Source of the DNA: an uncultured Pseudocitrobacter sp.
GTDB taxonomy: Bacteria > Pseudomonadota > Gammaproteobacteria > Enterobacterales > Enterobacteriaceae
DNA: 64,000 bases
Assembly: GCA_913778145.1 (NCBI GenBank)
Contig: CAJYVI010000043.1
Coordinates: 1 to 64,000 of the forward strand
Reading direction: 5' to 3'
The notes beneath the pieces are model-generated. The model did not search any database. It had not been told where the DNA came from and saw nothing but the letters and a program-made list of their open reading frames with translations. Below are positions 56,952 through 64,000 of the stretch, in pieces. Each line of letters opens with the position of its first letter. Within the stretch, counting starts at the first letter, position 1. Made by a program: the position numbers and the translations under genes.

Positions 56952-57218
56952 TTAAAAGAAGGCCAGCCATAACAGCATGGAGAAAAGGGCGAATAGCGCG
57001 GTATAGGCCAGCCCTGGGTAGCCCAGATGCGGCGTGCTGTTCGTGCGAATAAGGATGCGGCGGACGATAAGCGTCAGAATGACGCCGCCGATGATGCAAA
57101 AAAGCCAGCCAGGGTAATAAGCGCCAATGACCGGTATTGCTGGTGAAAAGGTGCATCCCGACAGCAGAAACAGGGGAAGCAGGATCAGCTTGCCTGAAAA
57201 AGAAAAAAACCTGTCCAT
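56952..57218 (-). CDS. ytcA: YtcA, small lipoprotein
   Basis: 88 residues (91 in E. coli). Lipobox LLSGC at residue ~22, then CTFSPAIPVIGAYYPGWLFCIIGGVILTLIVRRI and a second hydrophobic segment YTALFALFSMLLWLAFF. First gene of ytcA-mdtNOP, 18 bases before mdtN. The AaeX-like layout of small membrane protein, MFP and FUSC protein is typical of such efflux operons. Confidence 0.92.
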   Translation of the reverse strand: MDRFFSFSGKLILLPLFLLSGCTFSPAIPVIGAYYPGWLFCIIGGVILTLIVRRILIRTNSTPHLGYPGLAYTALFALFSMLLWLAFF

Positions 57219-57371
57219 GTTTTATTTTCCTGAAGAATAAATGGAGCTAATAATATTCCTGTTAATGTTGAATAAAACCGTCACCCGGTTTGTTCTGAAA
57301 AGTATAATCAGTGCGGTAGCGGGAAAATTGATTTAACTTGCGGAATTGATTATCCGGCATGTGAATAATTA

Positions 57372-57402
57372 ACGTGCCCCGGCCTGTACAGGGGCACGTT
57401 TA
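57372..57402 (-). terminator. Terminator after yjcS
   Basis: Perfect stem AACGTGCCCC/GGGGCACGTT with a short loop, 19 bases beyond the yjcS stop on the minus strand. The following TTAATTATT is a modest T-run. Confidence 0.65.
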
Positions 57403-57420
57403 TCACTTTTTTCTTAATGA

Positions 57421-59400
57421 TTAATTAGGCGTGACAATATTTGTCCACAGCTCAAATTTATCCATGCAAGAAATAATTTCATTTAATTTATTAGCGTTGC
57501 CAATAATTTTCACTTTCTTCGCTTTCACCAGATCGGCCATTTTCGCCTGACCGACCAGCACGTCGTGCAGATCGCTGCGGCTCATGTAGAAAGAGGCGTC
57601 GGCTTTCGGTTGCAGCGTTTTACGATAGTTCAACACGCTGTTTTCCAACGATAAATTCATATTATCGTTATTGGAGAAATTAAAGTTCAGGCTGATGTTC
57701 TTGCCTGCGGCTTTCTCGCTGTCCAGACGTACCGCCAGGTAATCCAGCAGCATCTCGACGGTCATGCCCTTGATCGTATCGGAAGACGCGGTGCTGGCGT
57801 GTTCGAATTTCTTCACGCCTTCACGCAGCTCTTTCGCGCCGGTCAGGTAGAAGCCACGCCAGGTGGCAGATTCCGCCTGATAACCCAGCTGTTCGAAGGT
57901 ATCGGCCTGCAGGTTTTTCGCTACCTGGTCGCCCGGATCGGCAGCAATCACCTGTTTCAGCAGCTCAGAGGCCCAGCGGTAGTCGCCCTGGTTATAGGCT
58001 TCACGCGCCAGATTGATAGCGTGTGCGGAGCCGCCCAGCGCTTTGACGTAGCGTTTACCCATATCGACCTGACCATACGGATTCAGGTTCGCCGGGTTAC
58101 CATCGTAGTAGCCGAGGTAGAAGTTATACACCGCGCGAGCGTTGTGGCTAACGGAGCCATAGTAGCCACGGCTGGCCCAGTTTTTATCCAGCGTTTCCGG
58201 TAGATGGATCATGTTGCCGATTTCATTCATGGTGTAACCCTGATTCGCTAAATGCAGCGTCTGGTCATGAATGTACTTGATGGTGTCGCGATATTTGCTG
58301 ATGTAATCATTAATGTGCTGATTACCCCACACCGGCCAGGTGTGCGGCATAAACAGTACTTCGGCCTGGGATCCCCATTTATCCAGGGTTTCGTTCAGAT
58401 AATCGGTCCACTTCGCGGTATCGCGCGTTTTCGCGCCGCGCAGGGTATAGAAGTTATGCAGGGTGTGGGTGCTGTTTTCTGCCGTACACAGGGCTTTCAA
58501 CGCCGGAATGTAGAGGTGCATTTCTGACGGCGCTTCACTACCCGGTGCCATCAGAAACTCGAAATCCAGACCATCAATATTGAGTTTTTCACCGGTTTTG
58601 GTGATGGAGTGCGTCGGGGCAATAATGCTCGGGTCGCCCGTAGCCAGCGTCACGCCAAGGCCGTTACCGATGTTGCCCTGGGCATTATGCGGCAGCAGCA
58701 GGCCATATGAGTACAGCGCGCGGCGGCTCATGATATTCCCCGCCAGCACGTTTTCGCTGATCGCCTCTTCCATAAAGCCAGCAGGCGCGATGATCTGCAC
58801 TTTGCCTGCTTTTACATCGGCTTCCGAGACAATACCTTTTACGCCGCCATAATGGTCGGTGTGGCTATGGGTATAAATAATGGCCACAATCGGTTTTTGC
58901 GGGCGATGCTTGAAGTAGAGATCAAGGCTCGCTTTTGCAGCATTTGGGGTCACCAGCGGGTCGATGACGATGATGCCGGTATCGCCTTCAATAAAGGTGA
59001 TGTTAGAGATATCCTGGCTGCGCACCTGATACATACGGTCGGTAACTTTAAACAGACCGGAGATACCGTTTACCTGCGACTGACGCCACAGGCTGGGGTT
59101 GATGGTGTCCGGCGCTGGCGCATTGATATCAAATTGATAATCCAGCGCGCGATAATAGACTTTGCCATCCGGCGTGGTTAATTTTCCTTCATTTAACAAC
59201 GGAGCGATAAAACCACGCTGCGCGTCTTCAAAATCCTGACGATCGTTAAAAGGAAGGGATTGTTGATATTGCTGATTGACGGATTTGGTAAATGTACTGG
59301 CATCTTTAGCCGTTTCTGCCGCACCCACCGATTGGCTCATTAATGCCATAATGGCGGTCAGCGCCAGACATGTTTTGGTTAATTTAAATTTTCCATTCAT
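57421..59400 (-). CDS. yjcS: Alkyl/aryl sulfatase YjcS (SdsA1-like), exported
   Basis: About 659 residues from [21 protein letters not shown]; the frame is open to an ATG at 59418 without a ribosome site. A Sec signal ends near SVGAAE. N-terminal metallo-beta-lactamase domain with the zinc motif [13 protein letters not shown], then [24 protein letters not shown], a helical dimerisation domain, and a C-terminal SCP2-like domain ([26 protein letters not shown]). SdsA1-type enzymes cleave sulfate from primary alkyl sulfates such as SDS. E. coli YjcS has this family assignment. Confidence 0.93.
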   Translation of the reverse strand: MNGKFKLTKTCLALTAIMALMSQSVGAAETAKDASTFTKSVNQQYQQSLPFNDRQDFEDAQRGFIAPLLNEGKLTTPDGKVYYRALDYQFDINAPAPDTINPSLWRQSQVNGISGLFKVTDRMYQVRSQDISNITFIEGDTGIIVIDPLVTPNAAKASLDLYFKHRPQKPIVAIIYTHSHTDHYGGVKGIVSEADVKAGKVQIIAPAGFMEEAISENVLAGNIMSRRALYSYGLLLPHNAQGNIGNGLGVTLATGDPSIIAPTHSITKTGEKLNIDGLDFEFLMAPGSEAPSEMHLYIPALKALCTAENSTHTLHNFYTLRGAKTRDTAKWTDYLNETLDKWGSQAEVLFMPHTWPVWGNQHINDYISKYRDTIKYIHDQTLHLANQGYTMNEIGNMIHLPETLDKNWASRGYYGSVSHNARAVYNFYLGYYDGNPANLNPYGQVDMGKRYVKALGGSAHAINLAREAYNQGDYRWASELLKQVIAADPGDQVAKNLQADTFEQLGYQAESATWRGFYLTGAKELREGVKKFEHASTASSDTIKGMTVEMLLDYLAVRLDSEKAAGKNISLNFNFSNNDNMNLSLENSVLNYRKTLQPKADASFYMSRSDLHDVLVGQAKMADLVKAKKVKIIGNANKLNEIISCMDKFELWTNIVTPN

Positions 59401-59620
59401 AAAATGTCTAATCTCCATTTAATTATTTGCGAAATAAATAATAAGAAAGGCAAAATAGAGACCATTATAATAATAACTTTGGAATGTGGATATTTAGGCT
59501 GTGATCGAATTAACTATTATCGTTAGGTTATTGTGCTATCCACATTTGAGAATACTCCGCTGTTTTACTTTCTACCGTTTCATTAACGTCATCTCACTCT
59601 GGTTGTGTGAGACTTTCCTG

Positions 59621-59944
59621 ATGAAACGTTACCTTACCGTATTGTTGTTTGTGCTGATGAGCCCGCTTGCGCATGCTGATGTGATTGATGATGCGATAGG
59701 CAATATTCAGCAGGCGATTAATGATGCTTACAATCCGTCCAGCGACCGCGCCAGCGATGATGATGATCGCGACTATGATGACGGGCGCTATCGGGATGAC
59801 TACAGCCGTCGACAATATGACGACCGACAGCGCCAGCTGGAGGACCGACGCAGGCAACTTGATGACCGCCAGCGCCAGCTTGATCAGGAACGTCGGCAGC
59901 TAGAGGATGAGAGACAAAGGCTGGAAGATGAGTATGAGCGGTGA
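59621..59944 (+). CDS. yjdP: YjdP, exported charged coiled-coil protein
   Basis: 107 residues (109 in E. coli) from MKRYLTVLLFVLMSPLAHA. The signal peptide is probably cleaved after AHA at residue 19. The mature part starts DVIDDAIGNIQQAINDAYNP, then an Asp/Arg-rich stretch (DDDDRDYDDGRYRDDYSRRQYDD), then seven-residue repeats of the RRQLDDRQRQLDQ type forming a highly charged coiled coil to the end. No function is known. In K-12 the als operon and rpiB lie between yjcS and yjdP; they are absent here. Confidence 0.92.
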   Translation: MKRYLTVLLFVLMSPLAHADVIDDAIGNIQQAINDAYNPSSDRASDDDDRDYDDGRYRDDYSRRQYDDRQRQLEDRRRQLDDRQRQLDQERRQLEDERQRLEDEYER

Positions 59945-59967
59945 GGTGGGTTAGGTGCGGGCATTAT

Positions 59968-60072
59968 CCCCTCACCCTAACCCTCTCCCACAGGGAGAGG
60001 GAACCGACCGCGCCAGAGATTAATTATGTGGTGTTTTCTCCCTCTCCCTGTGGGAGAGGGCCGGGGTGAGGG
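59968..60072. repeat. Palindromic repeat unit, copy 2
   Basis: Outer arms CCCTCACCC...GGGTGAGGG with inner CCCTCTCCC-ACA-GGGAGAGGG and CCCTCTCCC-TGT-GGGAGAGGG stems. It matches the unit at 50015-50125 in both arms but not in the ~40-base centre. It lies between convergent yjdP and phnP. Confidence 0.85.
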
Positions 60073-60096
60073 CATCAGCGCGCACATTCCCGCCCA

Positions 60097-60855
60097 TCAC
60101 GACACTCCAATCACCATCCCATCAAACCCGGCTTCAAAACCCGGCGGCAGCGCATTCTCCATCAGCCACGTATCAAACTGGTGGCTGATATGGGTCAGAA
60201 TCACCCGCGGCGAGCGGATAACCTCATTCAGCGCCAGCACGGTGTTTAAATCACAGTGATTACGCGGTGCATCCTCGCGCGGTGGGTGGCTGCAATCAAT
60301 CACCATTACCTGCGGCTGATTATTGAGTAAAAATTTCAGCGTTTTTTCCGGCAAGCCTGCGGTGTCAGACAGCCACGCCACCCGGCTGTGTGCCGTTTCC
60401 AGCAGATAACCGAAGGTCAGTTTTGAGTGGTTGAGCGGCAGCGGCGTGACCTGCAATCCCTGCAAATCAAAAACTACAAACGGCTCCACGGTGTGGCTGA
60501 AATCAAGCAGGCCCGGATGTTTAAACAGATCGTCGCAGCCCTGTTCATCCGGCGGGCCGTAAACCGGGATCGGATCGCCCACGCCCCAGCGCAGCGGGAA
60601 TAGACCCTGCACGTGATCCATATGGTAGTGCGTCAGCAAAAACTGCTGGAACGATCCGGGCGACCAGCGATCGATGAGATCGTGCAGCCCGGCGTCGATC
60701 AGGGTGATTGCGTCGTTAAACTTTACTACGCCGCTGCACGGCTGGCGGCGATACTGCGGCGAGCGCCGCGCTCTGGCGCAGGCCGCACACTCGCAGCCCC
60801 ATGCCGGAACGCCCTGTGCGCCGCCGGTGCCGGTGAGCGTGAGGGTCAGGCTCAT
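60097..60855 (-). CDS. phnP: Phosphoribosyl cyclic phosphodiesterase
   Basis: 252 residues. Metallo-beta-lactamase fold with the HxHxDH motif in [15 protein letters not shown], a structural zinc-binding cysteine group near the start ([13 protein letters not shown]), [15 protein letters not shown], and [11 protein letters not shown]. It opens the 1,2-cyclic ribosyl phosphate left by C-P lyase, giving ribose 1,5-bisphosphate. Last gene of the phn operon, one base after phnO. Confidence 0.96.
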   Translation of the reverse strand: MSLTLTLTGTGGAQGVPAWGCECAACARARRSPQYRRQPCSGVVKFNDAITLIDAGLHDLIDRWSPGSFQQFLLTHYHMDHVQGLFPLRWGVGDPIPVYGPPDEQGCDDLFKHPGLLDFSHTVEPFVVFDLQGLQVTPLPLNHSKLTFGYLLETAHSRVAWLSDTAGLPEKTLKFLLNNQPQVMVIDCSHPPREDAPRNHCDLNTVLALNEVIRSPRVILTHISHQFDTWLMENALPPGFEAGFDGMVIGVS

Positions 60856-60856
60856 G

Positions 60857-61291
60857 TTACAGCGCCTTCGTGAAGCGGAAGTGGCTCTGCTCGTAGCCTT
60901 CGCGCAGATAGAAACGGTGCGCGTCGTGGCGCTTCACGTTGGTCGAAAGTTCGGTCATTTCGGCCCCGGCCTGGCGGGCTTCTTCTTCTGCCCACGCCAG
61001 TAACTTACTGCCGACGTTCAGACCGCGCGCCTGCGGCATCACCACCAGTTCCTGAATTTCGCCGATCCAGTTGACATGATGCAGATGAAACTGCAAATGC
61101 AGGCCGATCATACCGACAACTTCGCCATCCAGCAGCGCCAGATGGTAGCGCATGTTCGGGTCGCGCAGGTTGGCGTTAAAGCCCACGCGAAACGCGTGGT
61201 GGTCAAACTCCGCCTGTTTTAGCTCACAAATCAGCGCGTAAACCGCGTCGGTGTCGTACTGCGTGGCCGGGCGAAGCTCACAAGCAGGCAT
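60857..61291 (-). CDS. phnO: Aminoalkylphosphonate N-acetyltransferase
   Basis: 144 residues, a GNAT-family enzyme. Core motif [27 protein letters not shown] binds acetyl-CoA, and the chain ends with [18 protein letters not shown]. It acetylates aminomethyl- and other aminoalkylphosphonates. It reads almost the same as E. coli PhnO as I recall it. The start overlaps phnN by 14 bases. Confidence 0.96.
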
Positions 61292-61835
61292 GGTGTTTCT
61301 CCTTCTGATGAATCAGCGTCAGCAGCGTGTCGACCGACTGGCGCAGGCTGCCGTCATTATTGAGCGTATGGCAATCCTGTGGAGTATAGCGGGCAGCGCG
61401 CGCCAGCCGGGCGTTAATTTCACTGGCGTTTTCACGGCCACGGTTTTCCAGGCGCTGGCGCAGGATCTCCGGCGACACCTGTAAGCAGATGGGCAGCAGC
61501 GCCGATGCATAGCGCGCCCGCGCCTGCGGCAGATGGGCGCGTGAGCCGTTGACCAGCACGTCGAATCCGGCGTGCAGCCAGAGGTCGATCTCGACGCCGA
61601 CGCCATAATACAGGCCGTTGGCGTGCCAGCTTAAGGCCAGTAGGTTTTGCCCCGCGCGGGTAAAAAACTCCTGCTCGCTCAGGGCGATATGGTTTTCACT
61701 TCCGGCGCTGGCGTCGCGCGTGATGTAGCGATGCGCCACCAGTAACTGAGTTTGTTCCCGCAGGCGGAGTTCCGCCAGCAGGCTATCTTTCCCGGAGCCG
61801 GACGGCCCCATTAACCAAATCAGTTTTCCCGTCAT
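61278..61835 (-). CDS. phnN: Ribose 1,5-bisphosphate phosphokinase
   Basis: 185 residues. P-loop [18 protein letters not shown] at residues 10-17, guanylate-kinase-like fold, [23 protein letters not shown]. It phosphorylates ribose 1,5-bisphosphate to PRPP, the final step of phosphonate ribose recovery. Start and stop overlap phnM by one base and phnO by 14. Confidence 0.96.
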
Positions 61836-62971
61836 CAGAACACCCTTTTACCCTGACGCCAGACGTGGTCGATATGAATGTGGTTGCCCTTGCGATGTGC
61901 CAGCACCAGGTCCGCGCGTTTGCCCTCGCCAATCACCCCGCGATCCTGGAGATTAAGCGCCTGCGCCGGATTTTTAGTCACCAGCTTCACCGCCTGCGGC
62001 AGCGTAAAGCGGTTGCTCTCGTCATCGGCGACGCGGAACGCCGCATCCAGCAGACTGGCGGGGTAGTAGTCGGAAGAGAGAATATCCAGCAGGCCAAGCT
62101 GCGCCAGTTCACTGGCCGCCACGTTGCCGGAGTGCGAACCGCCGCGCACAATATTCGGCGCGCCCATCAGCACGTTCATGCCATGCTTGCGCGAGGCTTG
62201 TGCCGCTTCGAACGTGGTGGGAAATTCGGCGATCACGCTGCCAAGCTGGTGGGATTCGGCAACGTGGGCGTGGGTGGCGTCATCGTGGCTGGCGAGGGCA
62301 ATTTGTCTTGCGCGGCACAGGGCGGCGATGGATTCGCGATTCGGCTGCGACCAGCGTGCGGCAAGCGCCAGCTGTTCCTCTTCATACTGCTGCATCTGCG
62401 CGTCGGTGAGCGAGTATTTGCCCTGATAATATTCGCGATACTTCTCGCGGTTGGCGAATTGGCGCTGACCTGGCGAGTGGTCCATCAGCGACACCAGCGT
62501 CACCGGCTCGCGCTGCACCAGTTTTTCAAACAGCGGCAGCGTAGTGTGATGCGGCAGTTCGCAGCGCAGGTGTAGACGGTGCTCGGCGCGGTTGACGCCG
62601 CGTTTCTGCGTCTCTTCGATGGCGTTGATCATCTTCTCCAGATTTTCCAGCCGATCGCCGCCGTCGCGCACGTCGCCAATTGCTACGGCATCCAGTACGG
62701 TGGTGATGCCGCTCGCCACCATCAGCGCGTCGTGGCTGCTCATCGCCGAGTGGGCGGGCCAGTCCACTTTCGGGCGCGGGGTGAAGAATTTATCCAGGTT
62801 ATCGGTATGCAGCTCAATCAGCCCCGGCAGCAGCCAGCCGCCTTCGCCGTCCATCGCCTCCGGCAGGCGGCTCTGGCTTTCGGCAAAGGCGCGGATTTCA
62901 CCGTCCTGCACCTCCAGCGAACCGTTTACCACTTCGTTTTCCAGCACCAGTTTGACGTTATTGATAATCAT
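61835..62971 (-). CDS. phnM: Alpha-D-ribose 1-methylphosphonate 5-triphosphate diphosphatase
   Basis: 378 residues of the amidohydrolase superfamily. [23 protein letters not shown] (metal ligands HxD), [45 protein letters not shown], and [15 protein letters not shown]. It removes pyrophosphate from the triphosphate made by PhnGHIL before C-P lyase PhnJ acts. Overlaps phnL by four bases. Confidence 0.96.
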   Translation of the reverse strand: MIINNVKLVLENEVVNGSLEVQDGEIRAFAESQSRLPEAMDGEGGWLLPGLIELHTDNLDKFFTPRPKVDWPAHSAMSSHDALMVASGITTVLDAVAIGDVRDGGDRLENLEKMINAIEETQKRGVNRAEHRLHLRCELPHHTTLPLFEKLVQREPVTLVSLMDHSPGQRQFANREKYREYYQGKYSLTDAQMQQYEEEQLALAARWSQPNRESIAALCRARQIALASHDDATHAHVAESHQLGSVIAEFPTTFEAAQASRKHGMNVLMGAPNIVRGGSHSGNVAASELAQLGLLDILSSDYYPASLLDAAFRVADDESNRFTLPQAVKLVTKNPAQALNLQDRGVIGEGKRADLVLAHRKGNHIHIDHVWRQGKRVF

Positions 62972-63648
62972 GAAGAGGCTCCCATTGGGTGCAGGCGGTC
63001 GGCGACGTCATTGCGTACGGCTTCGTCATGGAAGATGCCGACGATGGCTGCGCCGCGGGCTTTGGCTTCGCGGATCAGTTCCACTACGGCGGCGCTGTTT
63101 TTAGCGTCCAGCGAGGCGGTAGGTTCGTCGAGCAGCAGAATGGGATAATCGACGATAAAGCCGCGGGCGATGTTGACGCGCTGCTGTTCGCCGCCGGAGA
63201 AGGTCGATGGTGCGAGGTGCCACAGGCGTTCCGGCACGTTCAGGCGGGTGAGCAGACGCGCGGCTTTAGCGGCGCAGGCTTCACGCGGTACGCCGGTATC
63301 GAGCAGCGGTTGCATCACCACTTCCAGTGCTGAGATACGCGGGATGACGCGCAGAAACTGGCTCACCCAGCCGACGGTGGTTTTGCGGATTTCCACCACT
63401 TTGCGCGCTGGCGCGGTGACCAGGTCTACCCACTCGTCACCGTGTTTGATCTGGATTTGCCCTTCATCGGGCAGATAGTTGGCGTACAGCGAGCGCAGCA
63501 GGGTTGATTTGCCGCTGCCGGAGTGGCCGTGGAGCACCACGCATTCGCCCGCGTTGACGGTGAGCGAGGCGCGTTGTAAGACGGGAAGGCGCACGCCTTT
63601 TTGCTGGTGCAGGATGAAGGTTTTACTGACGTTTTGTACGTTAATCAT
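62968..63648 (-). CDS. phnL: PhnL, ATP-binding protein of the C-P lyase system
   Basis: 226 residues from [24 protein letters not shown] 63648 has AGGCGAAAA upstream, and the longer frame runs through a REP. ABC-type ATPase: Walker [21 protein letters not shown], signature [17 protein letters not shown], Walker [17 protein letters not shown]. It helps form ribose 1-(alkylphosphonate) 5-triphosphate with PhnGHI. A BIME separates it from phnK. Confidence 0.95.
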   Translation of the reverse strand: MINVQNVSKTFILHQQKGVRLPVLQRASLTVNAGECVVLHGHSGSGKSTLLRSLYANYLPDEGQIQIKHGDEWVDLVTAPARKVVEIRKTTVGWVSQFLRVIPRISALEVVMQPLLDTGVPREACAAKAARLLTRLNVPERLWHLAPSTFSGGEQQRVNIARGFIVDYPILLLDEPTASLDAKNSAAVVELIREAKARGAAIVGIFHDEAVRNDVADRLHPMGASS

Positions 63649-63668
63649 TTTTCGCCTCGTGGTTCGGG

Positions 63669-63753
<85 letters not shown>

Positions 63754-63758
63754 CCAGC

Positions 63759-64000
63759 TCAATTCTGCAAAACCGATGACACCAGCAGTTGGGTATACGG
63801 ATGATGCGGGTCGTCGAGCACGCGGTCGGTTAACCCACTCTCCACCACTTGCCCCTGCTTCATCACCAGCAAACGGTCCGCCAGCAGGCGGGCGACGCCT
63901 AAATCGTGGGTGACAATCACCACCGCCAGGTTCAGCTCCACCACCAGACCGCGCAGCAGGTCGAGCAGGCGCGCCTGCACTGATACATCCAGCCCGCCGG
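63759..64000 (-). CDS. phnK: PhnK, ATP-binding protein of the C-P lyase complex, partial
   Basis: Only the C-terminal ~80 residues are in the window; the gene runs off the right edge. Visible are [43 protein letters not shown], with the H-loop His in VTHD, and the tail [17 protein letters not shown]. This is the end of an ABC ATPase of the PhnK/dipeptide type, and it precedes phnL as in E. coli. PhnK docks on the PhnGHIJ core complex. Confidence 0.93.
   Translation of the reverse strand, partial: GGLDVSVQARLLDLLRGLVVELNLAVVIVTHDLGVARLLADRLLVMKQGQVVESGLTDRVLDDPHHPYTQLLVSSVLQN

Overview
The window is a stretch of chromosome from a member of the Enterobacteriaceae, most like Citrobacter or a near relative. 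This rests on the gene order zur-side dusA-pspG-qorA-dnaB-alr-tyrB-aphA-yjbR-uvrA-ssb-yjcB-soxS-soxR-ghxP-yjcE-actP-yjcH-acs-gltP-fdhF-mdtPON-ytcA-yjcS-yjdP-phnPONMLK, which is the 91-93 minute region of the E. coli K-12 map as I remember it, and on many enterobacterial REP/BIME palindromes. The species cannot be fixed from sequence reading alone.

Layout. 1-5000 is the right end of a prophage or prophage remnant: the tail of a baseplate-type gene, a tail fibre, a fibre assembly chaperone, a hairpin-rich noncoding stretch, two small paralogous proteins (one frameshifted), the C-terminal stump of a Gin/Pin-type DNA invertase, and a tyrosine integrase pointing away from dusA. 5000-21600 is core genome: tRNA modification, phage shock, replication, cell wall, amino acid, DNA repair and redox-stress genes, with recognisable LexA, SoxR and probable PurR sites and the SraL/RyjA small RNA opposite the soxR end. 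21600-26850 is an accessory sugar locus: a split transketolase plus an ascorbate-type PTS (IIA, IIB, IIC), divergent from a LacI-family regulator, with twin identical palindromic operators between them. 27000-28640 is yjcE. 28740-35100 is accessory: a LysR regulator with an LrgA/LrgB pair, then a solute-binding protein with no permease or ATPase, a Gfo/Idh/MocA oxidoreductase and a divergent 522-residue protein of unknown function. 35340-44157 is a complete yahB-yahC/yahD-yahE-yahF-yahG-yahI-yahJ cluster inserted beside actP, far from its E. coli position. 44198-64000 returns to core order: acetate uptake and activation, glutamate transport, a selenocysteine formate dehydrogenase H, the MdtNOP efflux system, an alkylsulfatase and the distal half of the phosphonate (C-P lyase) operon, which runs off the right edge in phnK.

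How the genes work together. The yah set is the most interesting block. It has the three parts of the FdrA/DUF1116/DUF2877 carbamoyltransferase type (YahF, YahG, YahE), a carbamate kinase (YahI), a Tat-exported amidohydrolase (YahJ), a small membrane protein (YahC), an ankyrin protein (YahD) and an AllS-like regulator (YahB). By analogy with the oxamate carbamoyltransferase of allantoin breakdown, this would cleave a carbamoylated compound to carbamoyl phosphate and make ATP. The substrate is unknown. The PTS/transketolase locus likewise looks like a complete uptake-and-cleavage route for an unidentified ketose or related sugar. Compared with the K-12 order, yjbQ, pdeC (yjcC), the nrf operon and the als-rpiB block are absent from their usual places.
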